Shown piece by piece: positions 38,765-46,994 of a stretch of DNA of 64,000 bases. The position numbers and the translations under genes were made by a program. Where the stretch lies: NCBI GenBank assembly GCA_905182025.1, contig CAJJAA010000038.1, positions 1-64,000 on the forward strand, in the 5' to 3' direction. Position 1 is the first letter of the stretch, and each line of letters starts with the position of its first letter. The stretch comes from an uncultured OM182 clade bacterium. Lineage in GTDB: Bacteria > Pseudomonadota > Gammaproteobacteria > Pseudomonadales > Azotimanducaceae. Below the pieces are notes generated by a model. That model did not search any database, was not told the origin of the DNA, and was given only the letters and a program-made list of their open reading frames with translations.

Positions 38765-39319
38765 TTAGTTAATGTACTCGAATACCTTTACGATCTTCTG
38801 AATACCAAACACTTCTCGTGCTCTTGTCACAGCGGCCTCGGCCTCTTCTCGGGTTAGCAGGCCCATCAGGTAGACGGTGCTGTTGGCGGTGACAACCTTA
38901 ACTCTAATGCTTTCTGCTTCATCATCTACGAGCAATGCCGTTTTGACCTTCGTTGTGAGCCATGTGTCATTGGTTCTCGCCATAAAAGAAATCGGGCCTG
39001 CGATTTCTAGCTCATTGTGAACAAGCTGTACTTTTCTAAGACCCGATACGGCTTCTGTTGCGGCTGTCTTTGCCTCTGTAGAGGGTACCTGGCCTGTTAT
39101 AAGTACAACGCCGTTGAAAGAAGTGATGTTGATATGCGCGTTTTCAAGCTCGGGGTGTGCAGCTCGAATATTAGTCTTGCCTCGTGACTCGACCATTTGG
39201 TCATCCCACTTGGTTCCTGTCGTTCGCTTACCAAGGTCTTCATCGACGCCGATGCCCGTTGTTGCGCAACCCTGCAGTAGAATGAGCAGGAAGAAAAAAA
39301 GATGGCGCTTAGTTGGCAT
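38765..39319 (-). CDS. dolP: Dual BON-domain outer-membrane lipoprotein DolP
   Basis: DolP/YraP (184 residues) is an outer-membrane lipoprotein with two BON domains that binds anionic phospholipid and supports BAM function and septal envelope integrity. The lipobox is LLQGC (Cys about residue 18). BON1 spans roughly residues 50-110 (LENAHINITSFNGVVLITGQVPS), and BON2 residues about 118-184 (TTKVKTALLVDDEAESIRVKVVTANSTVYLMGLLTREEAEAAVTRAREVFGIQKIVKVFEYI). It follows yraN directly. The diaA/gmhA-like gene usual between them is absent. Confidence 0.93.
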   Translation of the reverse strand: MPTKRHLFFFLLILLQGCATTGIGVDEDLGKRTTGTKWDDQMVESRGKTNIRAAHPELENAHINITSFNGVVLITGQVPSTEAKTAATEAVSGLRKVQLVHNELEIAGPISFMARTNDTWLTTKVKTALLVDDEAESIRVKVVTANSTVYLMGLLTREEAEAAVTRAREVFGIQKIVKVFEYIN

Positions 39320-39347
39320 AATGATATCCCGTCGACGTGGCGTTGAA

Positions 39348-39707
39348 TTATCGGTCTAGTGTAAACGCATTTTTGAACCAATCAATTTTTTGTTCATGCT
39401 CTTTGAGAGAAATAACATCGAACCGGCAATCTAAGTTACTCATGTGGGGATTGGCTGAGAGGAAGTGTTGCGCGGTGCGTATTATTTTTGTTTGTTTACT
39501 TAGCGTAACGGTCTCCGCGCCTGAGCCATATCTATTATTGTTGCGCATTCTTACTTCAACAAAAACCAAGACCCGCTGTTCTTGCATGATTAAATCAATT
39601 TCACCCATCTTACACTGGTAATTTGCTGTCTTGAGCTCGAGACCGTTTTGCTCGAGAAAGCGACAGGCCACTAGCTCTGCCTTGGCCCCGATGGACTTTG
39701 TATTCAT
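39348..39707 (-). CDS. yraN: YraN/UPF0102 family endonuclease-like protein
   Basis: This 119-residue protein belongs to UPF0102, a Holliday-junction-resolvase-like nuclease fold of uncertain role. Family text is present: GAKAELVACRFLEQNGLELKTANYQCKMGEIDLIMQEQRVLVFVEVRMRNN, containing the GEIDLI...FVEVR catalytic-like core (E-D-E-V-K pattern with Arg in place of the usual Lys), then RTAQHFLSANP and CRFDVISL. It lies between lpoA and dolP, its conserved place. Confidence 0.93.
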   Translation of the reverse strand: MNTKSIGAKAELVACRFLEQNGLELKTANYQCKMGEIDLIMQEQRVLVFVEVRMRNNNRYGSGAETVTLSKQTKIIRTAQHFLSANPHMSNLDCRFDVISLKEHEQKIDWFKNAFTLDR

Positions 39708-39754
39708 TGCAGCTGCATTTCTAAGATTTGAAATTACCTTCTAATCATTGTCGC

Positions 39755-41614
39755 TCATGAACCGCTGGAAGGTGACAGAACCATGGGTGACGTCACGACT
39801 TCGCCATCAGTAAATTGCGCCCACATTAATTTCCTTACGAGCACGTTGCGCGGATTCAGCTTAAGGACGCCTGTCGAGCCATAAATTTTAGTTTCTGGAT
39901 ACTGTCTAAGTTGATTGAGTCGCGGATAGAGTCGGAAAGCATCCACGCCGAGCGCATAGAATGGGGCTAGCTGTGATGCGCTTGCTGGCCATTGTTCATT
40001 GATTGCGAGCTGGATTGGCTCATTGTTTGTTAGCTTCCAAGGAATATCGCAGAATCGAATTCGATTTAGGTCGATTGATTCTATCCGACTGTCGCTGGCC
40101 TCGTAGATGTGAGAGGTGGAATATACAGGGATATCATCTGCATAGAAAAATGCCAAAGTCGGATTAATCCCTCTTGCCTGCGCTTGATTGCCAAGTAAAA
40201 AAACGAAGTCGATATCTTGGCGTCGTCTTGGCGTGAACTCAAATCGTTGTCCTAGAATGCGACGTAAATCTGCGGCACGTTGTTCACTTTTATCAACGTC
40301 GAGAATTGACTTAATCAATGTTGAGTAATCTCTCTGCTGTTCATAGGGTGCGTCGCCAATGATGTTTCCCCCTAGGGAAGCCCAACGGTTTCGAAATGCT
40401 TCAAAATTTCGCTCACCCCATTGGGAGTCGGGATAAATAGCTAGAGCATTCTTTTTCCCTTCTTTGAAAACTTGGTCTGCTACTTGGACCATCTCATCTT
40501 CAGGCGCTAAGCCAAATTGATATAGATCCGCGTTGCCAGAGCCGTCATGGGTTCGATTGAGTGCAAGTACAGGAACTGGGAGTTTTTTGATCGCGGCGAT
40601 AGTCGACACCTTTTGACGTTCCAGTGGCCCGATAATCAGTTCAGCTCCTTGTTGGGATGCTTTATTGATGAGTGAGGTTATTTCTTCGGTTGTGGAATCG
40701 TAAACTTGTATCTTGATCTGACTATTGGTTTCAAAGCGCGTTGCGATAACGGCATCTCGAATCGCGCGACCGTAACTTGAAAGTGCGCCGTTGAGCGGCA
40801 GTATGAGTGCAATGGCTTTTGGTTGGTTGTTGACGACTTCAGATAAAGAGCTGAGGCTTGACGGTAGGGTGAGAGCCGCGGGATGAGCTGACCATGCCTT
40901 TTGCCAACGCGTGAGTTCCTGCAGCTGCCGGATTGGGTCGTTCTGATACTGTTTTGTCATGGCCGCCAGAGAAAGCCAGCCGCGGAGATCGCTGGTGACT
41001 GCTTTGCTCGCCTGTTGAGAAAGCGTACGCGCTGGCAATTCCAATAATGTGCTGAAAATCGCCTCGCGATTTGTTTGTTGGTCTGCAGTATCTAAAAGAT
41101 CATCGAAGAAAACGCGTTCTCTGGCGCTTGCTAGATAACTGCGAGCTGAATAGAACGCACGAGCTCGAAGCTGGCCGATAAGTAGCTGATCTTTTTGGGT
41201 TAGTGGTTGGGTTTGCAGCTTTGGACTTTGCAGCAATGATAGTGCTGTATTGGGGTCCTCTGTTTGGATTGCGAGTTCAATTTGTAACAGCGTCAACGAT
41301 CTTAAATTTCGTCGTTCACTCGGTGCTTCGACGAGTAATAGAATATTTTCAGCTTGTTCGATGTTGGCGCCTTGCAGAGCAATTTTGGCGGCCTGCAGAC
41401 GGAGTTTGTTTGCTTTCGGTTGCGCTGCGAATTCCGCAGTTGAAAGTAAAGATTGGATGCTGGCTTCATCCAAAGGTGCGATCGTTTGCTTGCTCACTTT
41501 GGATTTGACGCTGCTATTAGGTGACGATGCGCAACCTGACAGCACAATAGAAAGTGCTATGAGCAGTCCCGGTAAAAAAAATCTGATTCGATTTTCTAAT
41601 AAATGGTTAAACAC
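39755..41614 (-). CDS. lpoA: Penicillin-binding protein activator LpoA
   Basis: LpoA is an outer-membrane lipoprotein that reaches across the periplasm to activate PBP1A. I start it at GTG 41614, which has a ggag ribosome site 7 bases upstream; TTG 41632 (ORF track) has none. The signal ends in the lipobox LSGCASS. A helical repeat domain occupies about residues 40-240. The C-terminal domain has the periplasmic-binding-protein fold (KAIALILPLNGALSSYGRAIRDAVIATRF, ALAIYPDSQWGERNFEAFRNRWASLGG, FVFLLGNQAQARGINPTLAFFYADDIPVYSTSHIY). It is divergent from rsmI, as in relatives. Confidence 0.95.
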   Translation of the reverse strand: MFNHLLENRIRFFLPGLLIALSIVLSGCASSPNSSVKSKVSKQTIAPLDEASIQSLLSTAEFAAQPKANKLRLQAAKIALQGANIEQAENILLLVEAPSERRNLRSLTLLQIELAIQTEDPNTALSLLQSPKLQTQPLTQKDQLLIGQLRARAFYSARSYLASARERVFFDDLLDTADQQTNREAIFSTLLELPARTLSQQASKAVTSDLRGWLSLAAMTKQYQNDPIRQLQELTRWQKAWSAHPAALTLPSSLSSLSEVVNNQPKAIALILPLNGALSSYGRAIRDAVIATRFETNSQIKIQVYDSTTEEITSLINKASQQGAELIIGPLERQKVSTIAAIKKLPVPVLALNRTHDGSGNADLYQFGLAPEDEMVQVADQVFKEGKKNALAIYPDSQWGERNFEAFRNRWASLGGNIIGDAPYEQQRDYSTLIKSILDVDKSEQRAADLRRILGQRFEFTPRRRQDIDFVFLLGNQAQARGINPTLAFFYADDIPVYSTSHIYEASDSRIESIDLNRIRFCDIPWKLTNNEPIQLAINEQWPASASQLAPFYALGVDAFRLYPRLNQLRQYPETKIYGSTGVLKLNPRNVLVRKLMWAQFTDGEVVTSPMVLSPSSGS

Positions 41615-42054
41615 GAGTCGTCTCCGAAGCAAGGTGTTATTCGGTATCGTATATGTCGAGATAAATAGGTTCTGCGCCGCGCGGTCTGACCTATCACTGA
41701 TGGATGTAGCGCTTGCTCATCCGCCTCGTCTACAAATTTTTTGATTCGGTAGGGAGTCGGTTGATGCTCACTACGGATTAATACAGATCGTTGATCTTTT
41801 TTTTGTTTCTTTCTTACGCGACATGACAGGACGGCTGGCAGAATGTTGAACTGCGATAGGTTCGAGTGTCGCGGAGGCAGAATCATGAATGAATATCGTC
41901 TTCGTCATTATGTGCACGTTAAATTATCTACGTTAGATCGCCTTCGTTGTGAGTGGCTGTGTTATGTTTGTAGACGATCAAACTAAACCTATCCTAACTG
42001 AATTTACATTCAGTCGCTGTAAGAAAATGACCAATTGTTCAGGAGGAAAAAGAC
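41615..42054. other. Non-coding divergent region between lpoA and rsmI (440 bp)
   Basis: No gene is convincing here: the 96-codon minus-strand ORF (41596-41886) and the 164-codon plus-strand ORF ending at 41744 mostly shadow lpoA and lack family features. The region must hold promoters for both flanking genes. I see a palindrome, ACTGAAT-ttac-ATTCAGT (41997-42014), 40 bp before rsmI, and a strong ribosome site (aggagg) for rsmI. No clear sigma-70 pair stands out. Confidence 0.6.
41997..42014. promoter_or_regulatory. Palindrome ACTGAAT-ttac-ATTCAGT upstream of rsmI
   Basis: This is a perfect 7-bp inverted repeat with a 4-base centre, 41 bp before the rsmI start. It could be an operator or a small leader hairpin. 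No regulator can be named. Confidence 0.4.
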
Positions 42055-42879
42055 TTGTCGCTTTATGTCGTTGCAACGCCAATTGGGAATTTGTTGGACA
42101 TGACTCAACGTGCAATTCAGGTGTTGGCAGATGTGGATGTTATTGCCGCTGAAGATACGCGTCATAGCAAATCGTTGCTTAAACATTATGGTATTAGTAC
42201 GCCGTTGATTGCATTTCATGATCACAACGAAAGAACCGGTAGCCAGCCGTTAATTGCGAGGATGCTCAAAGGTGACCAGGTCGCACTGATATCTGATGCA
42301 GGCACGCCGCTGATATCGGACCCGGGCTACCAGCTGGTAAGGGATGCGCACGCGGCGGCAATACAGGTTATACCGATACCAGGCCCCACCGCCATGGCTG
42401 CTGCGTTATCGGCATCAGGCTTGGCGACTGACAGCTTTCTCTTTGTCGGTTTCCTGCCGTCAAAATTATCAGCGCGTGTCGCTAAATTGCAAACGCTTAG
42501 GTATTACCCCTTCAGTCTTGTTTTCTATGAAGCGCCGCATCGAATCGACAAATCAGTATCTTCAATGATTGATGTATTTGGCGGGCAACGTAAAGCATGT
42601 ATCGCGCGAGAAATGACAAAAACCTTCGAGCAAATAGTGAATGGCACGTTGGATGAACTGCTGGCAGGGTTGCTAAGTCGCGAGATTGTCTCCAAGGGAG
42701 AGTTTGTCGTGATCGTCAGTGGCGTAACGGATAACAACGTGGAGTTCGATGATAGAACTCTGTTAACCCATCTACTTGCGGAACTGCCTCCTTCGAAAGC
42801 TGCAGCACTTGCACATAAACTAACGGGTAAACCAAAAAAAGCATTTTACGAGCTGGCATTAGTGATCAAGGATGAATAG
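42055..42879 (+). CDS. rsmI: 16S rRNA (cytidine1402-2'-O)-methyltransferase
   Basis: RsmI (274 residues) methylates the 2'-O of C1402 in 16S rRNA with SAM; with RsmH it shapes the P site. Family motifs are LYVVATPIGNLLDMTQRAIQVLADVDVIAAEDTRHSKSLLKHYGI, LISDAGTPLISDPGYQLV, PIPGPTAMAAALSASGL and FYEAPHRI. The start is TTG at 42055, after a perfect aggagg. It precedes rnpB, and rsmH lies 1.2 kb further on, so both C1402 methylases are close together. Confidence 0.96.
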   Translation: MSLYVVATPIGNLLDMTQRAIQVLADVDVIAAEDTRHSKSLLKHYGISTPLIAFHDHNERTGSQPLIARMLKGDQVALISDAGTPLISDPGYQLVRDAHAAAIQVIPIPGPTAMAAALSASGLATDSFLFVGFLPSKLSARVAKLQTLRYYPFSLVFYEAPHRIDKSVSSMIDVFGGQRKACIAREMTKTFEQIVNGTLDELLAGLLSREIVSKGEFVVIVSGVTDNNVEFDDRTLLTHLLAELPPSKAAALAHKLTGKPKKAFYELALVIKDE

Positions 42880-42939
42880 CTTATTGCGCTTAAATCTAAT
42901 GGTTGTTTGCATACGTTCGAACAATTGGTTAAGTCTTTG

Positions 42940-42968
42940 TTGAACCTGAGATGGAATCCCAGTAGGCT
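42940..42968 (+). promoter_or_regulatory. Sigma-70 promoter of rnpB
   Basis: TTGAAC (42940-42945), exactly 17 bases, then TAGGCT (42963-42968), with the predicted RNA 5' end at G42975, seven bases later. Spacing and position fit well. Confidence 0.7.
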
Positions 42969-42974
42969 TGCTGC

Positions 42975-43320
42975 GAGCTAACTAGGCAATCGCTGCTGTA
43001 CATTTTCGGATGTTACGGGAGAGGAAAGTCCGGGCTCCATAGGGAAAGGTGCCAGGTAACTCCTGGGGGGCGTAAGCCTACGGAAAGTGCAGCAGAAAAT
43101 ATACCGCCTACTTCGGTAGGTAAGGGTGAAAAGGTGCGGTAAGAGCGCACCGCGTGGACGGTAACGTGCATGGCAGTGTAAACCCCACCGGGAGCAAGAC
43201 CAAATAGGAATCCTTGGGTGCGTCCCGCACTGGATTCGGGTAGGTCGCTTGAGGTTATTGGTGACGATAGCCCTAGATGAATGATTGTCCACGACAGAAC
43301 CCGGCTTATCGGTTGGCTCA
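42975..43320 (+). ncRNA. rnpB: RNase P RNA, bacterial type A
   Basis: The RNA subunit of RNase P, which cuts 5' leaders from pre-tRNAs, is recognised by its universal core. The 5' part has gagaggaaagtccgggctcc and the middle has agggtgaaaaggtgcggtaagagcgcaccg. The region ggaatccttgggtgcgtcccgcactgg and the 3' acgacagaacccggcttatcgg follow. The first bases GAGCTAAC pair with the last GTTGGCTC to form stem P1, which sets both ends to within a few bases. The gene lies between rsmI and mraZ, as in Pseudomonas. The antisense ORFs listed here are shadows. Confidence 0.96.
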
Positions 43321-43504
43321 AATACTATAAGAATATCTGTTTAAATTCCAAAACGGTCTAAAGGACCGAAACTCTTAAGAAGTTACTTTAACTTCCCTTC
43401 CTATCGTGATGTATTCATATTCCTTTATTCGGGACGGTTCCGTTCTGGATTGCTAATAATCCGTAAGTCATTGTGTTGTAAGGACAAATTGCCATTTTCC
43501 TTGC

Positions 43505-43533
43505 TTGACAAGGGGTGCCTGCATTCATAACCT
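43505..43533 (+). promoter_or_regulatory. Promoter of the dcw cluster (mraZ)
   Basis: A consensus TTGACA (43505-43510) is followed by a 17-base spacer and TAACCT (43528-43533). This puts transcription start near 43540, just before the MraZ-box-like repeats and about 115 bases before mraZ. Confidence 0.65.
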
Positions 43534-43548
43534 GCGTGGTGAGGAAAA

Positions 43549-43583
43549 GTGGGAAATTGTGTTGATTAGTGGTTTTTATTGGG
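43549..43583 (+). promoter_or_regulatory. MraZ-box-like direct repeats upstream of mraZ
   Basis: Four 5-base blocks occur at exact 10-base steps: GTGGG (43549), GTGTT (43559), GTGGT (43569), TTGGG (43579), with AT-rich spacers. MraZ is known to bind tandem TGGG-type repeats spaced by 5 bases at its own promoter. The position just after the predicted transcription start fits autorepression. Confidence 0.65.
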
Positions 43584-43655
43584 TCCTAAGTAATTCAAAC
43601 CCTCTGAAGTGCAGTTTTCTCCCAGTCGTTAACAAGCATAAAGGTTTTATCAGCA

Positions 43656-44108
43656 ATGTTTAGGGGTGTAAACAACATCAATCTCGATGCCAAGGGTCGC
43701 CTTGCGATTCCGACGCGATATCGAGAGTTGTTAACGCAGCATTGCGAAGGCGAGATGGTTGTGACGATTGATACTGAAGAGCAGTGTCTGCTGATTTACC
43801 CATTACCACAATGGAATGATATCCAAAGGGAAGTATCAGCTTTGCCTAGCTACAATCCGGCCACGAGAAGAATTCAAAGACTCCTGATAGGTTACGCAAC
43901 GGATATTGCTCTAGACAGCAGTGGTCGACTACAACTGACTCAGCCATTGAGGGATTACGCATTTTTAGAAAAGAAGTGCGTGATGTTAGGGCAGGGTAAG
44001 AAGCTGGAGCTTTGGTCCGAAGAGCAGTGGACAAAAAGAAGAGACAGTTGGCTAAATGACGAGTCGTCTTTAGACATTCCCGATGAACTAAAAAGCCTGT
44101 CACTTTAA
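43656..44108 (+). CDS. mraZ: Transcriptional regulator MraZ
   Basis: MraZ (150 residues) is a double SpoVT/AbrB-fold DNA-binding protein that forms rings and represses the dcw promoter. The N-terminal copy reads MFRGVNNINLDAKGRLAIPTRYRELL, and the second DIALDSSGRLQLTQPLRDYAFLEKKCVMLGQGKKLELWSEEQW. Both hold the D-x-x-G-R-L signature. The length is standard. Its stop overlaps the rsmH start (taatg), and its likely target repeats lie 75-105 bp upstream. Confidence 0.97.
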   Translation: MFRGVNNINLDAKGRLAIPTRYRELLTQHCEGEMVVTIDTEEQCLLIYPLPQWNDIQREVSALPSYNPATRRIQRLLIGYATDIALDSSGRLQLTQPLRDYAFLEKKCVMLGQGKKLELWSEEQWTKRRDSWLNDESSLDIPDELKSLSL

Positions 44109-45031
44109 TGACAGGGCATGAGGCAGTATTAAAAAGAGAAGCGCTTGAGGGCTTAGTTGTAAACGAAAGCGGGACGTATGTTGATTGCACCTATGGAAGA
44201 GGTGGTCACGCAGAGCAGATTCTGGAACGTTTGAATGAGAACGGCCGCATGATGGTGATTGACAAGGATATCGAAGCAATCAACCATGCAAATCAGAGAT
44301 TTGCAGGCGATTCGCGCGTCACAGTAATGCACGGTTCGTTTCGTCACATTAAATCCTTCTGCGAGGAAGCGGGGTTCAATCAAGTCGATGGCATTTTTAT
44401 AGATTTAGGTATCTCGTCTCCTCAAATTGATCAAGCTGAACGTGGCTTTAGTTTCGACAGGGATGGTCCATTGGATATGCGAATGGATCAAACGAGAGGT
44501 GAGACAGTTTCGGAATGGCTACAGCGCGCCGAACCAAAAGATATTAGTTACGTCTTGTATAAATACGGCGAAGAGAAATTCTCGCGTCGAATTGCACGAA
44601 ATATTTGTACTGCACGTGAAGCGGGTCCAATTGAAACAACCCACGCGCTGGTTAGCATTATTGAAGATTCCATACCTCGGCGCGACCCTCACAAACACCC
44701 TGCAACTCGAAGCTTTCAAGCGCTAAGAATATTCATTAATGATGAGCTCGGAGACCTTGAGGTTTGTCTAGAGGACAGTTTAGCGTCCCTAAGCATTGGT
44801 GGTCGACTCGTTGTGATTAGTTTTCACTCTCTTGAAGACAGGATTGTGAAGCGATTTATTCGAACCAAGGCCAGAGGTGAAGAGTTGCCGAGTCGATTCC
44901 CGATTAGGGATGCAGACATTAAGCGATTCGTGAAAATTATAGGCAAACCGGTGAAGCCGAGTGATGAAGAGGTGGATCGTAACCGTCGATCCCGCAGTTC
45001 AATCATGCGTATAGCGGAGAAGATCGGGTGA
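44108..45031 (+). CDS. rsmH: 16S rRNA (cytosine1402-N4)-methyltransferase
   Basis: RsmH (307 residues) makes the N4-methyl of m4Cm1402 in 16S rRNA. The SAM-binding region is YVDCTYGRGGHAEQILERLNENGRMMVIDKD. Further family marks are GIFIDLGISSPQIDQAERGFSFDRDGPLDMRMDQ, HPATRSFQALRIFINDELGDLE and VVISFHSLEDRIVKRFI. The length is normal. It overlaps mraZ by one base and ftsL by four. With rsmI upstream, both modifications of C1402 are encoded near each other. Confidence 0.97.
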   Translation: MTGHEAVLKREALEGLVVNESGTYVDCTYGRGGHAEQILERLNENGRMMVIDKDIEAINHANQRFAGDSRVTVMHGSFRHIKSFCEEAGFNQVDGIFIDLGISSPQIDQAERGFSFDRDGPLDMRMDQTRGETVSEWLQRAEPKDISYVLYKYGEEKFSRRIARNICTAREAGPIETTHALVSIIEDSIPRRDPHKHPATRSFQALRIFINDELGDLEVCLEDSLASLSIGGRLVVISFHSLEDRIVKRFIRTKARGEELPSRFPIRDADIKRFVKIIGKPVKPSDEEVDRNRRSRSSIMRIAEKIG

Positions 45032-45339
45032 TAGCCGACAGCCTTTTATTTAGAACCTTAAGTTGGCTGTTAGCTTGGCAGCAACTGTTGATCGCTGCAT
45101 TGATTGGGCTTTTAGTTGTTTCTAGTTTGGCGGTCGCACTATCAGCTCATGAGACGCGCCAACTGTATTCGCAGCTGCAAGTGCTCGGACAAGAACGGGA
45201 TAATCTCGATAGCGAATATGAAAAGTTACTACTAGAGCAAAGTGCATGGGCTGACTACAGCCGCATTGATCAGGTGTCCCGCGAACAATTACACATGTTA
45301 GCGCCCACATCAAAAAGCATCGTGGTGGTGGGTCGATGA
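45028..45339 (+). CDS. ftsL: Cell division protein FtsL
   Basis: FtsL (103 residues) is a bitopic divisome protein that, with FtsB and FtsQ, activates FtsWI. A single membrane segment (about residues 16-37, QLLIAALIGLLVVSSLAVALSAHETRQLY) is followed by a periplasmic leucine-zipper coiled coil (YSQLQVLGQERDNLDSEYEKLLLEQSAWADYSRIDQVSREQLHM) and the short C-terminal MLAPTSKSIVVV, typical of the family. The start is GTG, overlapping the rsmH stop. Identity rests on this topology and its place before ftsI. Confidence 0.94.
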   Translation: MIADSLLFRTLSWLLAWQQLLIAALIGLLVVSSLAVALSAHETRQLYSQLQVLGQERDNLDSEYEKLLLEQSAWADYSRIDQVSREQLHMLAPTSKSIVVVGR

Positions 45340-46994
45340 TTGCAGATGCGCGCATTATTATTGTCATCTTAGGTTTCGTTTTATTAGCAAGCATTGGATA
45401 TGCGCGGATCGTATACCTTCATGTGTTTGATAAAGACTTCCTTCAAGATCACGGTGATGCCCGGACTATCCGAATGGAAAAGATATCTGCTCATCGCGGC
45501 ATGATTACAGATCGGATGGGGAAGCCGCTGGCGGTGAGTACGCCGGTTGTGTCTCTATGGGCAAATCCCTCGGAGTTAATGAGTGTGCCTGAGAAGCTCG
45601 AGTTTCTCGCAATGATGCTGGAGGTTGATTTTGATGAGTTCAAAAGCAAGCTAGAGCGCAATGCATCGAAAAACTTCGTGTACCTGCGGCGAAAAATGTC
45701 TCCCCAAAAAGCTCAACTGATTCTAGATCTTGATATCAAAGGGGTTTACGACGAGCGGGAATATAAACGGTTTTACCCTGCGGGAGAGGTCGCAGCTCAC
45801 GTCGTTGGTTTTACGAACAATAGTAGCCATATCGGTCAAGAGGGTATCGAGCTGTCTTATGACTCTTGGCTTGAGGGGCAGGCGGGTAAGAAAAAGGTGA
45901 TGAAAAATCGCTACGGCGAAGTTATTCGAGATGTAATGCCACTGCGTGAAGCTCAGCCTGGACACAACCTACAACTAACAATTGACTTGAGGCTACAGTA
46001 TCTTGCCTATCGTGAGTTGAAAAACGCCATCAACTACTACCAAGCTTCGGCGGGATCAGTCGTTATTCTTGATGTGACAAACGGCGCTATTCTGTCTTTG
46101 GTAAACCAACCCTCATACAACCCCAATAATAGAAAGACTCTGGATCTAAAAAGTCTTCGTAATAGGACGGTGACAGATGTATTTGAACCAGGCTCTACGG
46201 TAAAGCCTTTCACAGTGGCTGTAGCGCTCGAATCAGGTGAATACACAGCTGAATCTACTATCGATACAGGACCGGGGTTTGTGAAAATTGGCACCAAGAC
46301 TATTCCTGATCCGCGAAACTTTGGTGTGCTAACACTCGGCGAGATTATTGCGAAATCGAGTCAGGTTGGCACAACGAAATTGGCACTCTCCCTGAATGAA
46401 TATGACGTATGGAATGCGTTCTCATCAGTCGGCTTTGGCAAGGCTGCGGGTATCGGCTTCCCTGGTGAACGGGAAGGTTATATGCCTAATAAGCGACGCT
46501 GGGCGGATATTGAAAGGGCCACATTCTCCTATGGTTATGGCTTCCAAGTGACGCCTTTGCAACTCGCTGCCGCCTATCAGGTTATCGCATCAAATGGTGT
46601 TAAGCACTCGCTAAGCCTTGTCGAAGGAAGCGAGATGACGAGCGAAACGGTTTTCTCCGCCGAAACATCAATCGCACTTAAAAAGATGCTCGAAGGTGTA
46701 GTTGAAGGAGGTACTGGAAGTAAAGCTGCGATAGCAGGTTATTCTGTCGCAGGTAAAACAGGCACCGTCAGAAAAGTTGCCGGAGGCGAATATCAGGATA
46801 CGAAGCATTTGGCTTTCTTCGCTGGCATGACGCCGGTTTACAAACCTAGATTGGTTGCGGTTGTTATGATTGACAACCCCAAGGGCGATAAATATGGCGG
46901 TGGAGCCATAGCGGCTCCTTTGTTCTCAAAGATAATGTCCGAGGCTCTTCGTTTGTTGAACGTGCCGCCAGACAATATGGATGAGGCTGCCTGA
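45336..46994 (+). CDS. ftsI: Septal peptidoglycan transpeptidase FtsI (PBP3)
   Basis: FtsI (552 residues) is the septal class B penicillin-binding protein that crosslinks glycan made by FtsW. It has an N-terminal membrane helix (about 5-27), a pedestal domain (RGMITDRMGKPLAVSTPVVSLWANP) and a transpeptidase domain. The active Ser is in FEPGSTVKPFTVA (SxxK), the second motif in the KSSQVGT region, and the third in VAGKTGTVRKV (KTG). The C-terminus has VVMIDNPKGDKYGGGAIAAPLFSKI. It overlaps ftsL by four bases; murE starts on its last base. Confidence 0.97.
   Translation: MIADARIIIVILGFVLLASIGYARIVYLHVFDKDFLQDHGDARTIRMEKISAHRGMITDRMGKPLAVSTPVVSLWANPSELMSVPEKLEFLAMMLEVDFDEFKSKLERNASKNFVYLRRKMSPQKAQLILDLDIKGVYDEREYKRFYPAGEVAAHVVGFTNNSSHIGQEGIELSYDSWLEGQAGKKKVMKNRYGEVIRDVMPLREAQPGHNLQLTIDLRLQYLAYRELKNAINYYQASAGSVVILDVTNGAILSLVNQPSYNPNNRKTLDLKSLRNRTVTDVFEPGSTVKPFTVAVALESGEYTAESTIDTGPGFVKIGTKTIPDPRNFGVLTLGEIIAKSSQVGTTKLALSLNEYDVWNAFSSVGFGKAAGIGFPGEREGYMPNKRRWADIERATFSYGYGFQVTPLQLAAAYQVIASNGVKHSLSLVEGSEMTSETVFSAETSIALKKMLEGVVEGGTGSKAAIAGYSVAGKTGTVRKVAGGEYQDTKHLAFFAGMTPVYKPRLVAVVMIDNPKGDKYGGGAIAAPLFSKIMSEALRLLNVPPDNMDEAA

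Larger units (their letters stand above)
43321..43655. other. Non-coding region between rnpB and mraZ (335 bp)
   Basis: No gene is seen. Small hairpins lie at 43354-43368 (CGGTC-taaag-GACCG) and near 43377-43393 (GAAGTT-acttt-AACTTC), possibly ending rnpB transcription, though neither has a clear T-run. The second half holds the mraZ promoter and the MraZ-box-like repeats listed separately. Confidence 0.7.

Noticed and set aside
41596-41886. 96-codon minus-strand ORF upstream of lpoA
   Set aside because: It overlaps the lpoA start in another frame and has a composition unlike a protein.
42978-43321. Two roughly 100-codon minus-strand ORFs
   Set aside because: Antisense to RNase P RNA, whose structure explains the sequence.
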